Source: Mesobacterium_A sp034670065
Lineage (GTDB): Bacteria; Pseudomonadota; Alphaproteobacteria; Rhodobacterales; Rhodobacteraceae
Direction: 5' to 3'
NCBI GenBank assembly: GCA_034670065.1
Contig: JAXMOG010000009.1
Coordinates: 88,828-152,827, forward strand
Length of the DNA: 64,000 nt
The first letter of the stretch is position 1. Every line of letters starts with the position of its first letter. Of the stretch, positions 18,782-27,697 are shown piece after piece. Below the pieces are notes generated by a model that saw nothing but the letters and a program-made list of their open reading frames with translations, did no database searches and had not been told where the DNA came from. Made by a program: the position numbers and the translations under genes.

Positions 18782-19612
18782 CTATCGGCGTGCGTTCCAC
18801 GATGCAGAGGCGTGTTTTCGGGTGTAGAACTCTCCCATCAATCCGATCATCAGCAAGCCGATGCTAAGGTAGACTGGGTACTCAATACTGCTGTTTCGGG
18901 GTGCGTAGTCCAGAAAGGCAAAGCCTCTGGATTGGTCAATAGCGTGGAACAAGGGGTTCCAATCAAACATGACCAACATCGAACTGGACAGCGTGTTTGC
19001 GACAAACATTTTGCCTGACGCGATCATATTGGCCCGCTGGTATATTGTGCCAATGATACTGACGGGCGTTGGCGCCCAAGGTTTTGCTGCCAAGAGAACC
19101 ATGCCAACTGCTGCGCCTGAAAACCACGCCAATATGACCATGGCCATGCATCCGATCGGGTCGTGGATTTCGGATATGACCCCCGGATTGAAAGCGACGT
19201 CGTAGATAAACAGCACCGCAAACAATGACAAAACCTGAACATAAAGCGAAGACATCATGCCAGAAGCGATCGCGATTGCAGTGGTCATTGGCGCATGTTG
19301 CATCATCGGGCTTGCCGGCCCTTCGGAGTTCATGACCGCGCCCATGGTTTTGACGTGGGTCATGTAAAGAAATACCCCGGTCATGATGTAGACCATAAAG
19401 TCGCCGCGCAGGGCTGTGCCACGGACTCCAATGATGATGAACATGAAATAGAAGGCAAGAACGAAGGTGGCCGTTTGAAGCATATTCATCAGAATCGCCA
19501 CGATTGCGTTGCCATGAACGCGCCGCACCGATCGAACGGTGTTGTGGTAGATCAGCTCTGAAATGTAGAGAGCAGAGCCAAATTTGGATCGTGGACGGGC
19601 AGTTTGAAACAT
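18782..19612 (-). CDS. ABC-2 type polysaccharide/polyol phosphate export permease (KpsM/Wzm-like)
   Basis: The 276-residue protein has about six membrane helices and the ABC-2 membrane domain pattern, with GNAIVAILMNMLQTATFVLA early and ANMIASGKMFVANTLSSSML followed by FDWNPLFHAIDQSRGFAFLD late; the NPLFHAID block is typical of capsule and O-antigen exporters. The start at 19612 is chosen because the ORF extension to 19675 would run over its own AAGGAG sequence. No partner ATPase (KpsT/Wzt) or KpsD/E genes lie in the window, so it appears as an isolated exporter subunit. It is divergent from cysQ. Confidence 0.8.
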   Translation of the reverse strand: MFQTARPRSKFGSALYISELIYHNTVRSVRRVHGNAIVAILMNMLQTATFVLAFYFMFIIIGVRGTALRGDFMVYIMTGVFLYMTHVKTMGAVMNSEGPASPMMQHAPMTTAIAIASGMMSSLYVQVLSLFAVLFIYDVAFNPGVISEIHDPIGCMAMVILAWFSGAAVGMVLLAAKPWAPTPVSIIGTIYQRANMIASGKMFVANTLSSSMLVMFDWNPLFHAIDQSRGFAFLDYAPRNSSIEYPVYLSIGLLMIGLMGEFYTRKHASASWNARR

Positions 19613-19735
19613 TGTGACCTGCTCAGCTCCTTGGATTTTCGCGGCATTCTTGTTGTTTTGACCATAGGTGGCCATAACGCGCTGGACATGTCTACTTTAA
19701 GAATCCGGCAAATCGTTGGCGGAAGGAGAATTGAT

Positions 19736-20533
19736 TTGAATTACGAGCATCTTGTGGAAACCATGCGTCGCCTTGCGCTGGAGGCGGGCGCAAAGATCAT
19801 GGAAATATACGAAGCCGATGATTTTGAAGTCAAAACAAAATCGGATCAAAGCCCGGTAACGGAAGCCGATGAAGCGGCAGATGCCATTATTTCGGCTGGT
19901 TTGCGCAAATCGTTCCCGGAAATGCCGTTGGTTACCGAAGAACAGGCCGACAGCCATACTCAAACTGTCAGCACATTTCTGATCGTTGATCCCTTGGATG
20001 GAACAAAAGAATTTGTGAAGCGCCGGGGCGACTTCACGGTCAATATTGCCCTTGTCCAGGACGGAGTGCCCACCCACGGTGTGGTTTACGCGCCAGCGCG
20101 TGGTCGGATGTTCTTTACCTTGGCCGATGAAACTGCAGTTGAAGAAGTTGGTCCGTTTTCGTCAGACAGCATTGGTGAAACGCACCCAATCAAGGTTGCC
20201 GAAAGCGACAATTCCAAGCTGATGGTTGTGGCGTCAAAATCGCATCGCGACGAAGCGACGGACGCATATATCAGCAAATATTCTGTGGCTGACGCTAAAA
20301 GCGCCGGGTCATCTTTGAAGTTCTGCTTGGTCGCGACGGGTGAAGCCGATCTATATCCGCGTTTGGGCCGCACCATGGAATGGGACACTGCCGCCGGACA
20401 CGCGGTGCTACTGGGGGCCGGAGGTCAGGTTGTGCGTTTTGATGACTTGACGCCGTTGGCCTATGGAAAGCCGGAATTCGCGAACCCGTTCTTTATCGCC
20501 CACGCGCCGGGAGTTGCGTTAAAGCAAGGATAA
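19736..20533 (+). CDS. cysQ: 3'(2'),5'-bisphosphate nucleotidase CysQ
   Basis: The 265-residue protein is a member of the lithium-sensitive, magnesium-dependent phosphatase family: SPVTEADEAAD near residue 42, the metal-binding DPLDGTKEF block near residue 86, and WDTAAGHAVLLGAGG near residue 221. It removes the 3' phosphate of PAP/PAPS. A TTG at 19736 is chosen as start because GGAAGGAGA lies about six bases ahead; the longer frames from 19688 or 19604 lack a ribosome site. PAP is the by-product of sulfotransferases, and one is encoded downstream at 27694, so the two may work together. Confidence 0.85.
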   Translation: MNYEHLVETMRRLALEAGAKIMEIYEADDFEVKTKSDQSPVTEADEAADAIISAGLRKSFPEMPLVTEEQADSHTQTVSTFLIVDPLDGTKEFVKRRGDFTVNIALVQDGVPTHGVVYAPARGRMFFTLADETAVEEVGPFSSDSIGETHPIKVAESDNSKLMVVASKSHRDEATDAYISKYSVADAKSAGSSLKFCLVATGEADLYPRLGRTMEWDTAAGHAVLLGAGGQVVRFDDLTPLAYGKPEFANPFFIAHAPGVALKQG

Positions 20534-20536
20534 TCA

Positions 20537-21763
20537 ATGAACTTTCCACCGGTCAGCGTTGTCATCGTCAGTTGGAACAGACCAGCTGCGTTGATCCGAT
20601 GTCTGACCGGAGTTGCGCAATTGGACTATGCGCCGATGGAAGTGATTGTTGTCGCCTGCACCGCCGGGGTTGAGGCGGTGCAGGCATCGCGTTTTTTTCC
20701 ACATGTTAAGCTGGAAGAGGCGCCCGTTCCCAACATCGCAAAAGCACGAAATAGCGGGATTGCTCTGGCGAGCGGCGATATTGTCGCCTTTATCGATGAT
20801 GACGCCGTGCCCGAGCCACTTTGGCTGCGCCATTTGGTGCGGGCTTTTGATAATCCAAATGTAACGTCTGCCAGTGGTGTTGTTCTTGGTCGAAACGGAA
20901 TTTCCTGGCAGTGGGGTCGATCAGAGATTGATGAAACCGGAGCCAGAGTTGCGCTGACTGTTGACGGTGACGACCCAATTGTGTGGGCACCCAAGGCGGG
21001 CCGAGGAGCAAAGACCGAAGGCACAAACATGGCCTTTCGTCGGTCTGTTTTGTTGCGTGAGGGCGGGTTTGACGAAGCCTTTGCTTACTACCTGGACGAA
21101 AGCGATCTTAATTACCGACTGGGTCGGTTAGGGGAGCAATCAGCGTTTGTTCCATTGGCACAGGTCCACCACTCATTTGTTGCAAATTCTGTCCGTCGCG
21201 ATGACCGTGTGCCGCGGGATTTGGCGCTATTGGGAAGGTCGCAAGCGGCCTTTGTTGCGCGGCATTGCCCAAAGGAACGCAGAATCTCTGCTCGGTCCAG
21301 CTTCGTTGCGGAGCAACGGAATCGCCTTCTGCGCCATATGCAAACAGGGGCATTGATGCCCGATGATGTGCACCGTTTGTTGGGCGGATTGTCGCATGGT
21401 TGGTCACAGGGTGAGGCGCAACCAGTTGTTCCGCCGCAACCTTTTGAAAGCCGGAATGCGGATTTTCGCCGATATCCGACTCAGGTAGACGCGCCGCGAA
21501 AATACCTGTCGCAGCTGTCTTTCAAATGTGCAAAAAGTCACCAGTGCGCACAAAAATTAGCCGAAAGCGGTTACGTGACGACGCTGTTCAATTTCTCGCT
21601 TAACGGGTATTATCACAGTGTTTCCTTCACATCATCCGGCTATTGGATACAATCAGGGGGCGTTTATGGCAGAAGCACGCGAAATGGTCGGTTATTTCAG
21701 CCTTGGCGTCTCGAAAACCGGGTTGTTGCGGAAACAATGCGCGTCTCGCCGGTGCGTGGTTAA
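20537..21763 (+). CDS. Family 2 glycosyltransferase
   Basis: The 408-residue protein opens with VSVVIVSWNRPAALIRCLTG and has the DxD metal motif in DIVAFIDDDAVPEPLW near residue 85. The LLREGGFDEAFAYYLDESDL segment near residue 172 matches the acceptor-side ED motif of inverting GT2 enzymes. After residue about 300 the protein departs from the family core with an extra roughly 100-residue tail of unknown function. It starts three bases after the cysQ stop, so they are probably one operon. Confidence 0.83.
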   Translation: MNFPPVSVVIVSWNRPAALIRCLTGVAQLDYAPMEVIVVACTAGVEAVQASRFFPHVKLEEAPVPNIAKARNSGIALASGDIVAFIDDDAVPEPLWLRHLVRAFDNPNVTSASGVVLGRNGISWQWGRSEIDETGARVALTVDGDDPIVWAPKAGRGAKTEGTNMAFRRSVLLREGGFDEAFAYYLDESDLNYRLGRLGEQSAFVPLAQVHHSFVANSVRRDDRVPRDLALLGRSQAAFVARHCPKERRISARSSFVAEQRNRLLRHMQTGALMPDDVHRLLGGLSHGWSQGEAQPVVPPQPFESRNADFRRYPTQVDAPRKYLSQLSFKCAKSHQCAQKLAESGYVTTLFNFSLNGYYHSVSFTSSGYWIQSGGVYGRSTRNGRLFQPWRLENRVVAETMRVSPVRG

Positions 21764-21921
21764 CCGCCGATAGGACACTGGTAGGCTTGCTGTGGCAATT
21801 TTGAGATGCCACAAGATTTTCATACTGTGGATACGTTTCAGGCCAACAGATTGTTTAAGCCGTTTTCAATGTTCGAGGGTGCTGGGTTGCTCTAGCGTAT
21901 AATTAGGAGCTGTATACTGAG

Positions 21922-22812
21922 ATGAAGAGAAAAGTTACCAAGGCGATTTTTCCTGTAGCTGGGCTTGGGACACGGTTCCTTCCAGCCACGAAATCTGTGC
22001 CAAAAGAGATTATGACTTTGGTCGATCGCCCGTTGGTGCAATACGCAATTGACGAGGCCCGCGCGGCTGGCATCAAGGAATTCATTTTTGTGACGTCTCG
22101 CGGCAAAGGGGCGTTGGAGGATTATTTTGATCATTCTCCGCAGCTGGAGCAGGAATTGCGCCGCAAGGGCAAAGATGAGCTGCTGAACACGTTGCGCGCA
22201 ACCAACATGGATTCGGGCGAAATCGCTTATATTCGTCAACACAAAGCGCTGGGCCTAGGCCATGCCGTTTGGTGTGCCCGTCGTTTGATCGGGAATGAGC
22301 CTTTTGCGGTTATGTTGCCGGATGATGTGATTGCGGGTGACAAACCTTGTCTGCAACAGATGGTAGAAGCCTACGAAGAAACTGGCGGAAACATGGTCGC
22401 TGCCATGGAAGTGCCGGGTGACAAAGCTTCGTCCTATGGCATTTTGGATGTCAAAGAAGACATGGGTTCCATGGTTCAGGTAAAGGGTATGGTCGAAAAA
22501 CCGCCCGCTGGCGAAGCACCGTCTAACCTGGCCGTTATTGGACGCTATATTCTGACACCCAATGTTTTGCGTTCGATCAACAAGCTGAAAGCTGGCGCTG
22601 GCGGCGAAGTACAACTGACCGATGCGATTGCCGAGCAAATTAATGGCGAAGGCGTTTATGGCTATCGGTTCCGTGGTGAACGCTTTGACTGCGGATCCAA
22701 AGCCGGATTCCTTCAGGCTACCGTTTCGTTTGGTCTGGCACGTGACGAACTGAAAGATGAGCTGATGGGCTACCTTCAGGAAGTCATCGGCGCCAAGAAC
22801 GCGGCGCAGTAG
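21922..22812 (+). CDS. galU: UTP-glucose-1-phosphate uridylyltransferase GalU
   Basis: The 296-residue protein carries the nucleotidyltransferase signature AGLGTRFLPATKSVPKEIMT at residues 12-31, the DRPLVQYAIDEA segment, LPDDV near residue 132, and the FDCGSKAGFLQA block near residue 254. It makes UDP-glucose from UTP and glucose 1-phosphate. Length and motifs are normal for GalU. AGGAG precedes the ATG by about ten bases. It sits eight bases ahead of galE, giving a UDP-glucose/UDP-galactose supply unit inside the polysaccharide region. Confidence 0.95.
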   Translation: MKRKVTKAIFPVAGLGTRFLPATKSVPKEIMTLVDRPLVQYAIDEARAAGIKEFIFVTSRGKGALEDYFDHSPQLEQELRRKGKDELLNTLRATNMDSGEIAYIRQHKALGLGHAVWCARRLIGNEPFAVMLPDDVIAGDKPCLQQMVEAYEETGGNMVAAMEVPGDKASSYGILDVKEDMGSMVQVKGMVEKPPAGEAPSNLAVIGRYILTPNVLRSINKLKAGAGGEVQLTDAIAEQINGEGVYGYRFRGERFDCGSKAGFLQATVSFGLARDELKDELMGYLQEVIGAKNAAQ

Positions 22813-22820
22813 GATAAAGA

Positions 22821-23804
22821 ATGGCGAATGTTCTGGTAACTGGCGGAGCGGGCTACATAGGCTCGCACGCTTGTAAGGCGCTGGCGCAGGCCGGTTTCAC
22901 GCCTGTAACATTCGACAATTTATGTACTGGTTGGGCCGATGCTGTTAAATTCGGCCCATTCGAACAAGGTGACTTGCTGGACAGACAGCGATTGGACGAA
23001 GTGTTCGCAAAGCATCAGCCCGTCGCGGTGATGCATTTCGCGGCGCTTAGCCAAGTGGGCGAAGCCGTATCTCAACCCGGTCGCTATTGGCGCAACAACG
23101 TGCTTGGGTCTTTGACGTTGATTGAAGCTGCAGCAGCGGCTGGTTGTATGGATTTCGTTTTCTCGTCCACCTGCGCTACCTATGGCGATCAAGACAATGT
23201 GGTTCTGAACGAACAGTCAGCGCAGCATCCGCTAAACGCATACGGCGCTTCAAAACGTGCTGTTGAGGATATTCTGAAAGACTTCGAAGTTGCGACAGGT
23301 CTGCGGCACGTCATTTTTCGCTATTTCAATGTAGCCGGTGCTGACCCGGATGCAGAGGTTGGTGAATTCCACCAACCTGAAACGCATTTGATCCCATTAA
23401 TGCTGGATGCGATCGATGGAAAGCGTGACGCGTTGACGATTTTTGGCACGGATTACGATACACCTGACGGCACATGCATTCGGGACTATGTCCATGTTTG
23501 CGATTTGGTGGATGCCCATGTTTTGGGTCTGAAATGGCTTCAGGATGAACGTGGCAGTCAAATCTTTAACTTGGGCACCGGGCGCGGATTTTCTGTGCGC
23601 GAGGTTGTTGCCGCTTCCCGTGAAGTCACGAACCGGCCTGTTCCGATGAATGAGGGAGAGCGCCGGTCAGGTGATTGCACCAAGCTGGTGTCGGGCTCTA
23701 CGAAAGCGGAACAAGAACTTGGTTGGGTGCCGTCACGATCAACGCTTCGGCAAATGATCGGTGATGCATGGCGCTGGCACCAGAACGGACATTATGATCG
23801 GTAA
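22821..23804 (+). CDS. galE: UDP-glucose 4-epimerase GalE
   Basis: The 327-residue protein has the NAD-binding motif VTGGAGYIGSHACKAL at the N-terminus, the catalytic serine in FSSTCATYG and the YGASKRAVE form of YxxxK. The FRYFNVAGADPD and GTCIRDYVHVCDLVDAH blocks are diagnostic of GalE-type epimerases. It interconverts UDP-glucose and UDP-galactose. The next gene begins inside its last codons, indicating translational coupling. Confidence 0.94.
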   Translation: MANVLVTGGAGYIGSHACKALAQAGFTPVTFDNLCTGWADAVKFGPFEQGDLLDRQRLDEVFAKHQPVAVMHFAALSQVGEAVSQPGRYWRNNVLGSLTLIEAAAAAGCMDFVFSSTCATYGDQDNVVLNEQSAQHPLNAYGASKRAVEDILKDFEVATGLRHVIFRYFNVAGADPDAEVGEFHQPETHLIPLMLDAIDGKRDALTIFGTDYDTPDGTCIRDYVHVCDLVDAHVLGLKWLQDERGSQIFNLGTGRGFSVREVVAASREVTNRPVPMNEGERRSGDCTKLVSGSTKAEQELGWVPSRSTLRQMIGDAWRWHQNGHYDR

Positions 23805-24948
23805 GCCTGCGGGGCGGATACTGGATCTTTCGCGGCTGACCAGTCGCGCTGGTAAGCAACTTACTGGCGTTGACCGTGTTGAACTTGCCTACCTTCAACA
23901 ATTTCTTGCAATGGACGTGCCTGCTTATGGGCTGGTTCGGACGACGCTTGGTTTTATTCTGTTGGGCCGCGATGGTCTGGGCCTGTTGAAAGCGTCTATT
24001 GAAAGCAACACTACCCAAGCTGAGCTGCTATCCGCTTTGCGCGGCGCGGCTGTTGCACGGTGCCGACCGTATTTACTGGGCATTATGTTGCGGCGGCATG
24101 TGCCACAAGGCAGCCACTATATTAATGTGGGTCATAGCAGTTTTTCATCCCGTCTGGTCCGGGGTCTGAAATTCGCAGGTGTGGGAAAAATCGCGGTGAT
24201 GGTGCACGATACCATTCCTTTGGATTTTCCCAATTTGCAGCGTGACGGGAGTGTTGCGCGCTTCGCCAAATTTCTGAACCGTGTCGCAAACACTGCTGAT
24301 GTGGTGCTGTGTAGCTCGGCTCAAACGGCAGTAGATTTTCGCAGGCATGCACCGCGTGCCACAGGACATGTTGTTGTCGCCCATTTGGGCGTATCGGTCC
24401 CGGTTGCGGGGCAACGTCCAAGCGGGGCTTGGGTATCGCCGTATTTTGTTGCTTTGGGAACGATAGAGCCGCGTAAAAACCATCAGTTTCTTCTCGATAT
24501 TTGGGCGGATATTTGCGACCAGCCGGATGCCCCGCATTTGGTTATTTGCGGGGGACGTGGTTGGAAGAATTCAGAAGTATTTGCGCGTTTGGATACGCGC
24601 CCGGCCAACGTGCACGAACGCGCTGATCTTTCGGATAGCGAAGTAGCGGCCTTGATGAATGGTAGCGCAGGCTTGCTGTTTCCCAGTCTGTCAGAAGGGT
24701 TTGGTTTTCCGCCTTACGAGGCCGCCGCGTTGGGCGTGCCGGTTCTTTGCAACGACTTAGCTGTTCTCAAGGAAGGGCTGGGGAACATTCCCATTTACGC
24801 AAAGGTCACCGATCGCTATCTTTGGGTCAGAAAAATAAATGAAATGGCGACAGCATTTCGGGCAAATGACGGGGCAAGGGCAGTTGATCCGTCGCTGAAC
24901 CTTCCGACCTGGACGGCGCATTTCAACATTGTGTTGAGCCTGATCTGA
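23794..24948 (+). CDS. GT4-like glycosyltransferase
   Basis: The 384-residue protein has a GT-B C-terminal half with FVALGTIEPRKNHQFLLDIW near residue 217 and a donor-binding E-x7-E motif in SLSEGFGFPPYEAAALGVPV near residue 299. The N-terminal half contains RLTSRAGKQLTGVDRVELAY, a segment seen in mannosyl- and related transferases that begin with a distinct acceptor domain. An ATG at 23794 within the end of galE is chosen because an earlier in-frame ATG at 23761 would add an unrelated sequence. The sugar and linkage are unknown. Confidence 0.83.
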   Translation: MIGKPAGRILDLSRLTSRAGKQLTGVDRVELAYLQQFLAMDVPAYGLVRTTLGFILLGRDGLGLLKASIESNTTQAELLSALRGAAVARCRPYLLGIMLRRHVPQGSHYINVGHSSFSSRLVRGLKFAGVGKIAVMVHDTIPLDFPNLQRDGSVARFAKFLNRVANTADVVLCSSAQTAVDFRRHAPRATGHVVVAHLGVSVPVAGQRPSGAWVSPYFVALGTIEPRKNHQFLLDIWADICDQPDAPHLVICGGRGWKNSEVFARLDTRPANVHERADLSDSEVAALMNGSAGLLFPSLSEGFGFPPYEAAALGVPVLCNDLAVLKEGLGNIPIYAKVTDRYLWVRKINEMATAFRANDGARAVDPSLNLPTWTAHFNIVLSLI

Positions 24949-24989
24949 TATCGCCTGGCCAGAAAACTGGTCAGTGGGCAGAGTGACCA

Positions 24990-26000
24990 ATGGGCGTTTG
25001 GCAATCATATCGGCTGCGGCTTCAGCGAAAACGCTGGTTGATCCGTGCTTTTCGGAAACGCCGTGAGTTGGCGAAGAACGTAGATCGCACGCATCAGATT
25101 CAGGGCCAGGATATTCTGCTGTTCTGTACTCAACGCAACGAGATGACGCGACTGCCGCACTTTCTGGCGCATTACCGTGATCTGGGCGTGGCGCATTTTC
25201 TGTTTGTGGACAATGGCAGCACAGACGGGTCGCTGGACTATCTGACTTCGCAACCTGATGTATCTGTCTGGTCCAGTGGCGAAAGCTACAAGCGCGCCCG
25301 GTTTGGGATGGATTGGATGAACTGGTTGCTGCGGTCATATGGGCACGGCCATTGGTGCCTGACCGTAGATCCAGATGAATTGTTGGTTTTCCCGTTTTGT
25401 GACACCCGCCCTTTGCGGGCTTTGACCGATTGGCTTGATGCGTCTTCGATCCGAACATTCAGCGCTATGTTGTTGGACATGTATCCCAAGGGCCCAGTCG
25501 ACAGGCATGTGTTGGCGCCAGGACAGGATCCGATCAAGGTGGCGCGTTGGTTTGACCCCGGAAATTACCGCATCAGTTTGAACAAGCTGCATGGAAACTT
25601 GTGGATTCAGGGCGGTCCACGGGAACGTATCTTTTTTCAGGAACAACCGCATCGTGCGCCGGCGTTGAACAAGATTCCGCTGGTACGTTGGGACCGTCGC
25701 TATGCCTATGTCAGTTCAACACACAACTTATTGCCGCGCGGGCTGAACCATGTGTTCGATGCCTTTGGTGGTGAAAAGACATCAGGCATCCTGTTGCATC
25801 CCAAATTCGTGGGCGGATTGTCTGGCAAAGCGACCGAGGAGCTGACACGCAAACAGCATTTCGGCGGTTCCAAGGAATACCGGGCTTACGCCCAAGGGCT
25901 GGCAGCCAGCGCCGACATTTGGTGCGAGAAATCAGAACGTTTTTCCGGCTGGCGACAACTTGAATCGCTTGGCCTGATGTCTTCGGGAAATTGGGCATGA
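24990..26000 (+). CDS. Glycosyltransferase, family 2-like (Glyco_tranf_2_4 type)
   Basis: The 336-residue protein has the pattern of the small GT-A group with CTQRNEMTRLPHFLAHYRDL, FLFVDNGSTDGSLDYL and a clear D-x-D motif in CLTVDPDELLVFP near residue 128. The N-terminus is basic, so it may sit at the membrane surface. It overlaps the next gene by ATGA (25997-26000), so the two are co-translated. Similar proteins lie in capsule or exopolysaccharide loci; substrate unknown. Confidence 0.8.
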   Translation: MGVWQSYRLRLQRKRWLIRAFRKRRELAKNVDRTHQIQGQDILLFCTQRNEMTRLPHFLAHYRDLGVAHFLFVDNGSTDGSLDYLTSQPDVSVWSSGESYKRARFGMDWMNWLLRSYGHGHWCLTVDPDELLVFPFCDTRPLRALTDWLDASSIRTFSAMLLDMYPKGPVDRHVLAPGQDPIKVARWFDPGNYRISLNKLHGNLWIQGGPRERIFFQEQPHRAPALNKIPLVRWDRRYAYVSSTHNLLPRGLNHVFDAFGGEKTSGILLHPKFVGGLSGKATEELTRKQHFGGSKEYRAYAQGLAASADIWCEKSERFSGWRQLESLGLMSSGNWA

Positions 26001-27697
26001 GCGCGCTTGGTATTGTCATGCTGGTGCACACCGCGTTGCATCGAAGCGCGCAGGTCGCGCGATTTTGGGCAGACGGCGGATGCCCGGTGGTTATTCATGT
26101 CGACAGGTCAGTAAAGGACGCAGAGCGACAGAGTTTTGAAAAGTCACTGGATGATCTTCCAAATGTAAACGTGCTGAGCAATCACACCTGTGAATGGGGG
26201 ACGTGGAACCTTGTTGCGGCGACACAAGATGCGTCCATGCACCTGCTGCGAAATTATCCTGAGGTTCGACACGTATACCTGACATCAGGATCCTGTCTGC
26301 CGATCAAGCCTGTTTCACAGCTGGCAGCGTATTTGGCAGAGCGCCCGGAAACGGATTTTATCGAAAGCGTTTCAACAAAAGACATGCCTTGGACCGTTGG
26401 TGGTTTGAATGATGAACGGTTCACGCTTTGGTTCCCGCTATCGTGGCGTCAAAACAGGCGTCTGTTTGATGCCAGTGTAAAGGTGCAGCGAAAACTGAAA
26501 GTACAGCGTGCATTGCCAGCGAAGATTCAGCCGCATTTGGGCAGCCAATGGTGGTGCCTGACGCGCCGCACTCTTTCGGCGATCTTGGAAGATCCAAAGC
26601 GGCGGACATTCGATTCATTCTTTAAGCGCGTTTGGATACCAGACGAAGCCTATTTTCAAACGCTGGCCCGGCTTTGGTCTGGCAACATTGAAAGCCGGTC
26701 TTTGACCTACTCAAAGTTCGATTTTCAGGGCAAACCGCACGTTTTGTATGATGATCATCTACCATACTTGGCGAACAACCCGTGCTTTGTTGCGCGCAAG
26801 GTTTGGCCCGGTGCGGACATGCTGTACAACCGTTTTCTGGACAAGGCAGCGGCCGTATCCACGGTAACGAAGCCTGCGCATCGGTCGTTGAATGAACTGT
26901 TTGATGAAGCGAAAGTTCGACGAACCCGTGGGCGCCCCGGATTGTCGATGCAAAGCCGTTTTCCGGATCGGGGATGGGACAGAACGCCAACCGCAAATAC
27001 GTATAACGTGTTTCAGGGCCTGCCAATTCTGATACCGGACTTCGAAGAATGGATCGGCCGCCATATGAGCACACCGATTCATGGTCGATTGTTTGCCCCT
27101 GATCGAGTGCATTATTCGGGCGGGGGTGACGTTGGTCCTGGTGGGTTGTCAAATTGTGGGGCCATACGCGATGCAAATCCCAAAGCGTTTCTGGGAAATT
27201 TGCTGTGGAATACGCGAGGAACGCCGCAAAGCTTCTTGTTTGGACCAAAAGATCGGCAAGCTATCGTGCCTGAATTGGCACGTGATCCGAATGCGACCAT
27301 TTATTTGGTTTCCGGCGCTTGGCTTGTGCCCTTGGCGCGGGGCAACAAGAACTTTTCTGCTGTCAGAGATCAGGCAGCGCGTCTGCAACGTATCGAAGAC
27401 GCTCAATTGGCTATGCTGCGACGCGCATCATGCAACGCCACGGTTCATATCTGGACGCTTGCGGAATTTGTCGCGGCGCCAATGACAGTTCTGCACATGG
27501 TTTCTGGCAAGTCTCAGGAAGATATGGCTTTGACCGAAGTACCTGAATTGGCTGATGTGTCAGGTGTGCCGCGACTGCTGCGGAATTTGAAAAACCAAGG
27601 GGTTCCGGTTCATCTGGCCGGGGATTTGCCACAGGAACCTTTGGTGCCGGATCGTGAACTTGGCGCAAGAAAACCCTATCTGGTGCCAAAGTCATGA
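25997..27697 (+). CDS. GT14-like (core-2/I-branching type) glycosyltransferase with a long C-terminal domain
   Basis: The first about 260 residues of this 566-residue protein resemble the core-2/I-branching beta-1,6-N-acetylglucosaminyltransferase family: IVMLVHTALHRSAQVARFW, then VIHVDRS, the YLTSGSCLPIKP segment and GSQWWCLTRRTLSAIL, ending with IPDEAYFQT. The remaining about 300 residues (from FDFQGKPHVLYDD onwards) are not recognised, though GNLLWNTRGTPQSFLFGPKD suggests a second folded unit. It is coupled to genes on both sides by ATGA overlaps (26000 and 27694), so it is part of a tight glycan-building operon. Confidence 0.78.
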   Translation: MSALGIVMLVHTALHRSAQVARFWADGGCPVVIHVDRSVKDAERQSFEKSLDDLPNVNVLSNHTCEWGTWNLVAATQDASMHLLRNYPEVRHVYLTSGSCLPIKPVSQLAAYLAERPETDFIESVSTKDMPWTVGGLNDERFTLWFPLSWRQNRRLFDASVKVQRKLKVQRALPAKIQPHLGSQWWCLTRRTLSAILEDPKRRTFDSFFKRVWIPDEAYFQTLARLWSGNIESRSLTYSKFDFQGKPHVLYDDHLPYLANNPCFVARKVWPGADMLYNRFLDKAAAVSTVTKPAHRSLNELFDEAKVRRTRGRPGLSMQSRFPDRGWDRTPTANTYNVFQGLPILIPDFEEWIGRHMSTPIHGRLFAPDRVHYSGGGDVGPGGLSNCGAIRDANPKAFLGNLLWNTRGTPQSFLFGPKDRQAIVPELARDPNATIYLVSGAWLVPLARGNKNFSAVRDQAARLQRIEDAQLAMLRRASCNATVHIWTLAEFVAAPMTVLHMVSGKSQEDMALTEVPELADVSGVPRLLRNLKNQGVPVHLAGDLPQEPLVPDRELGARKPYLVPKS

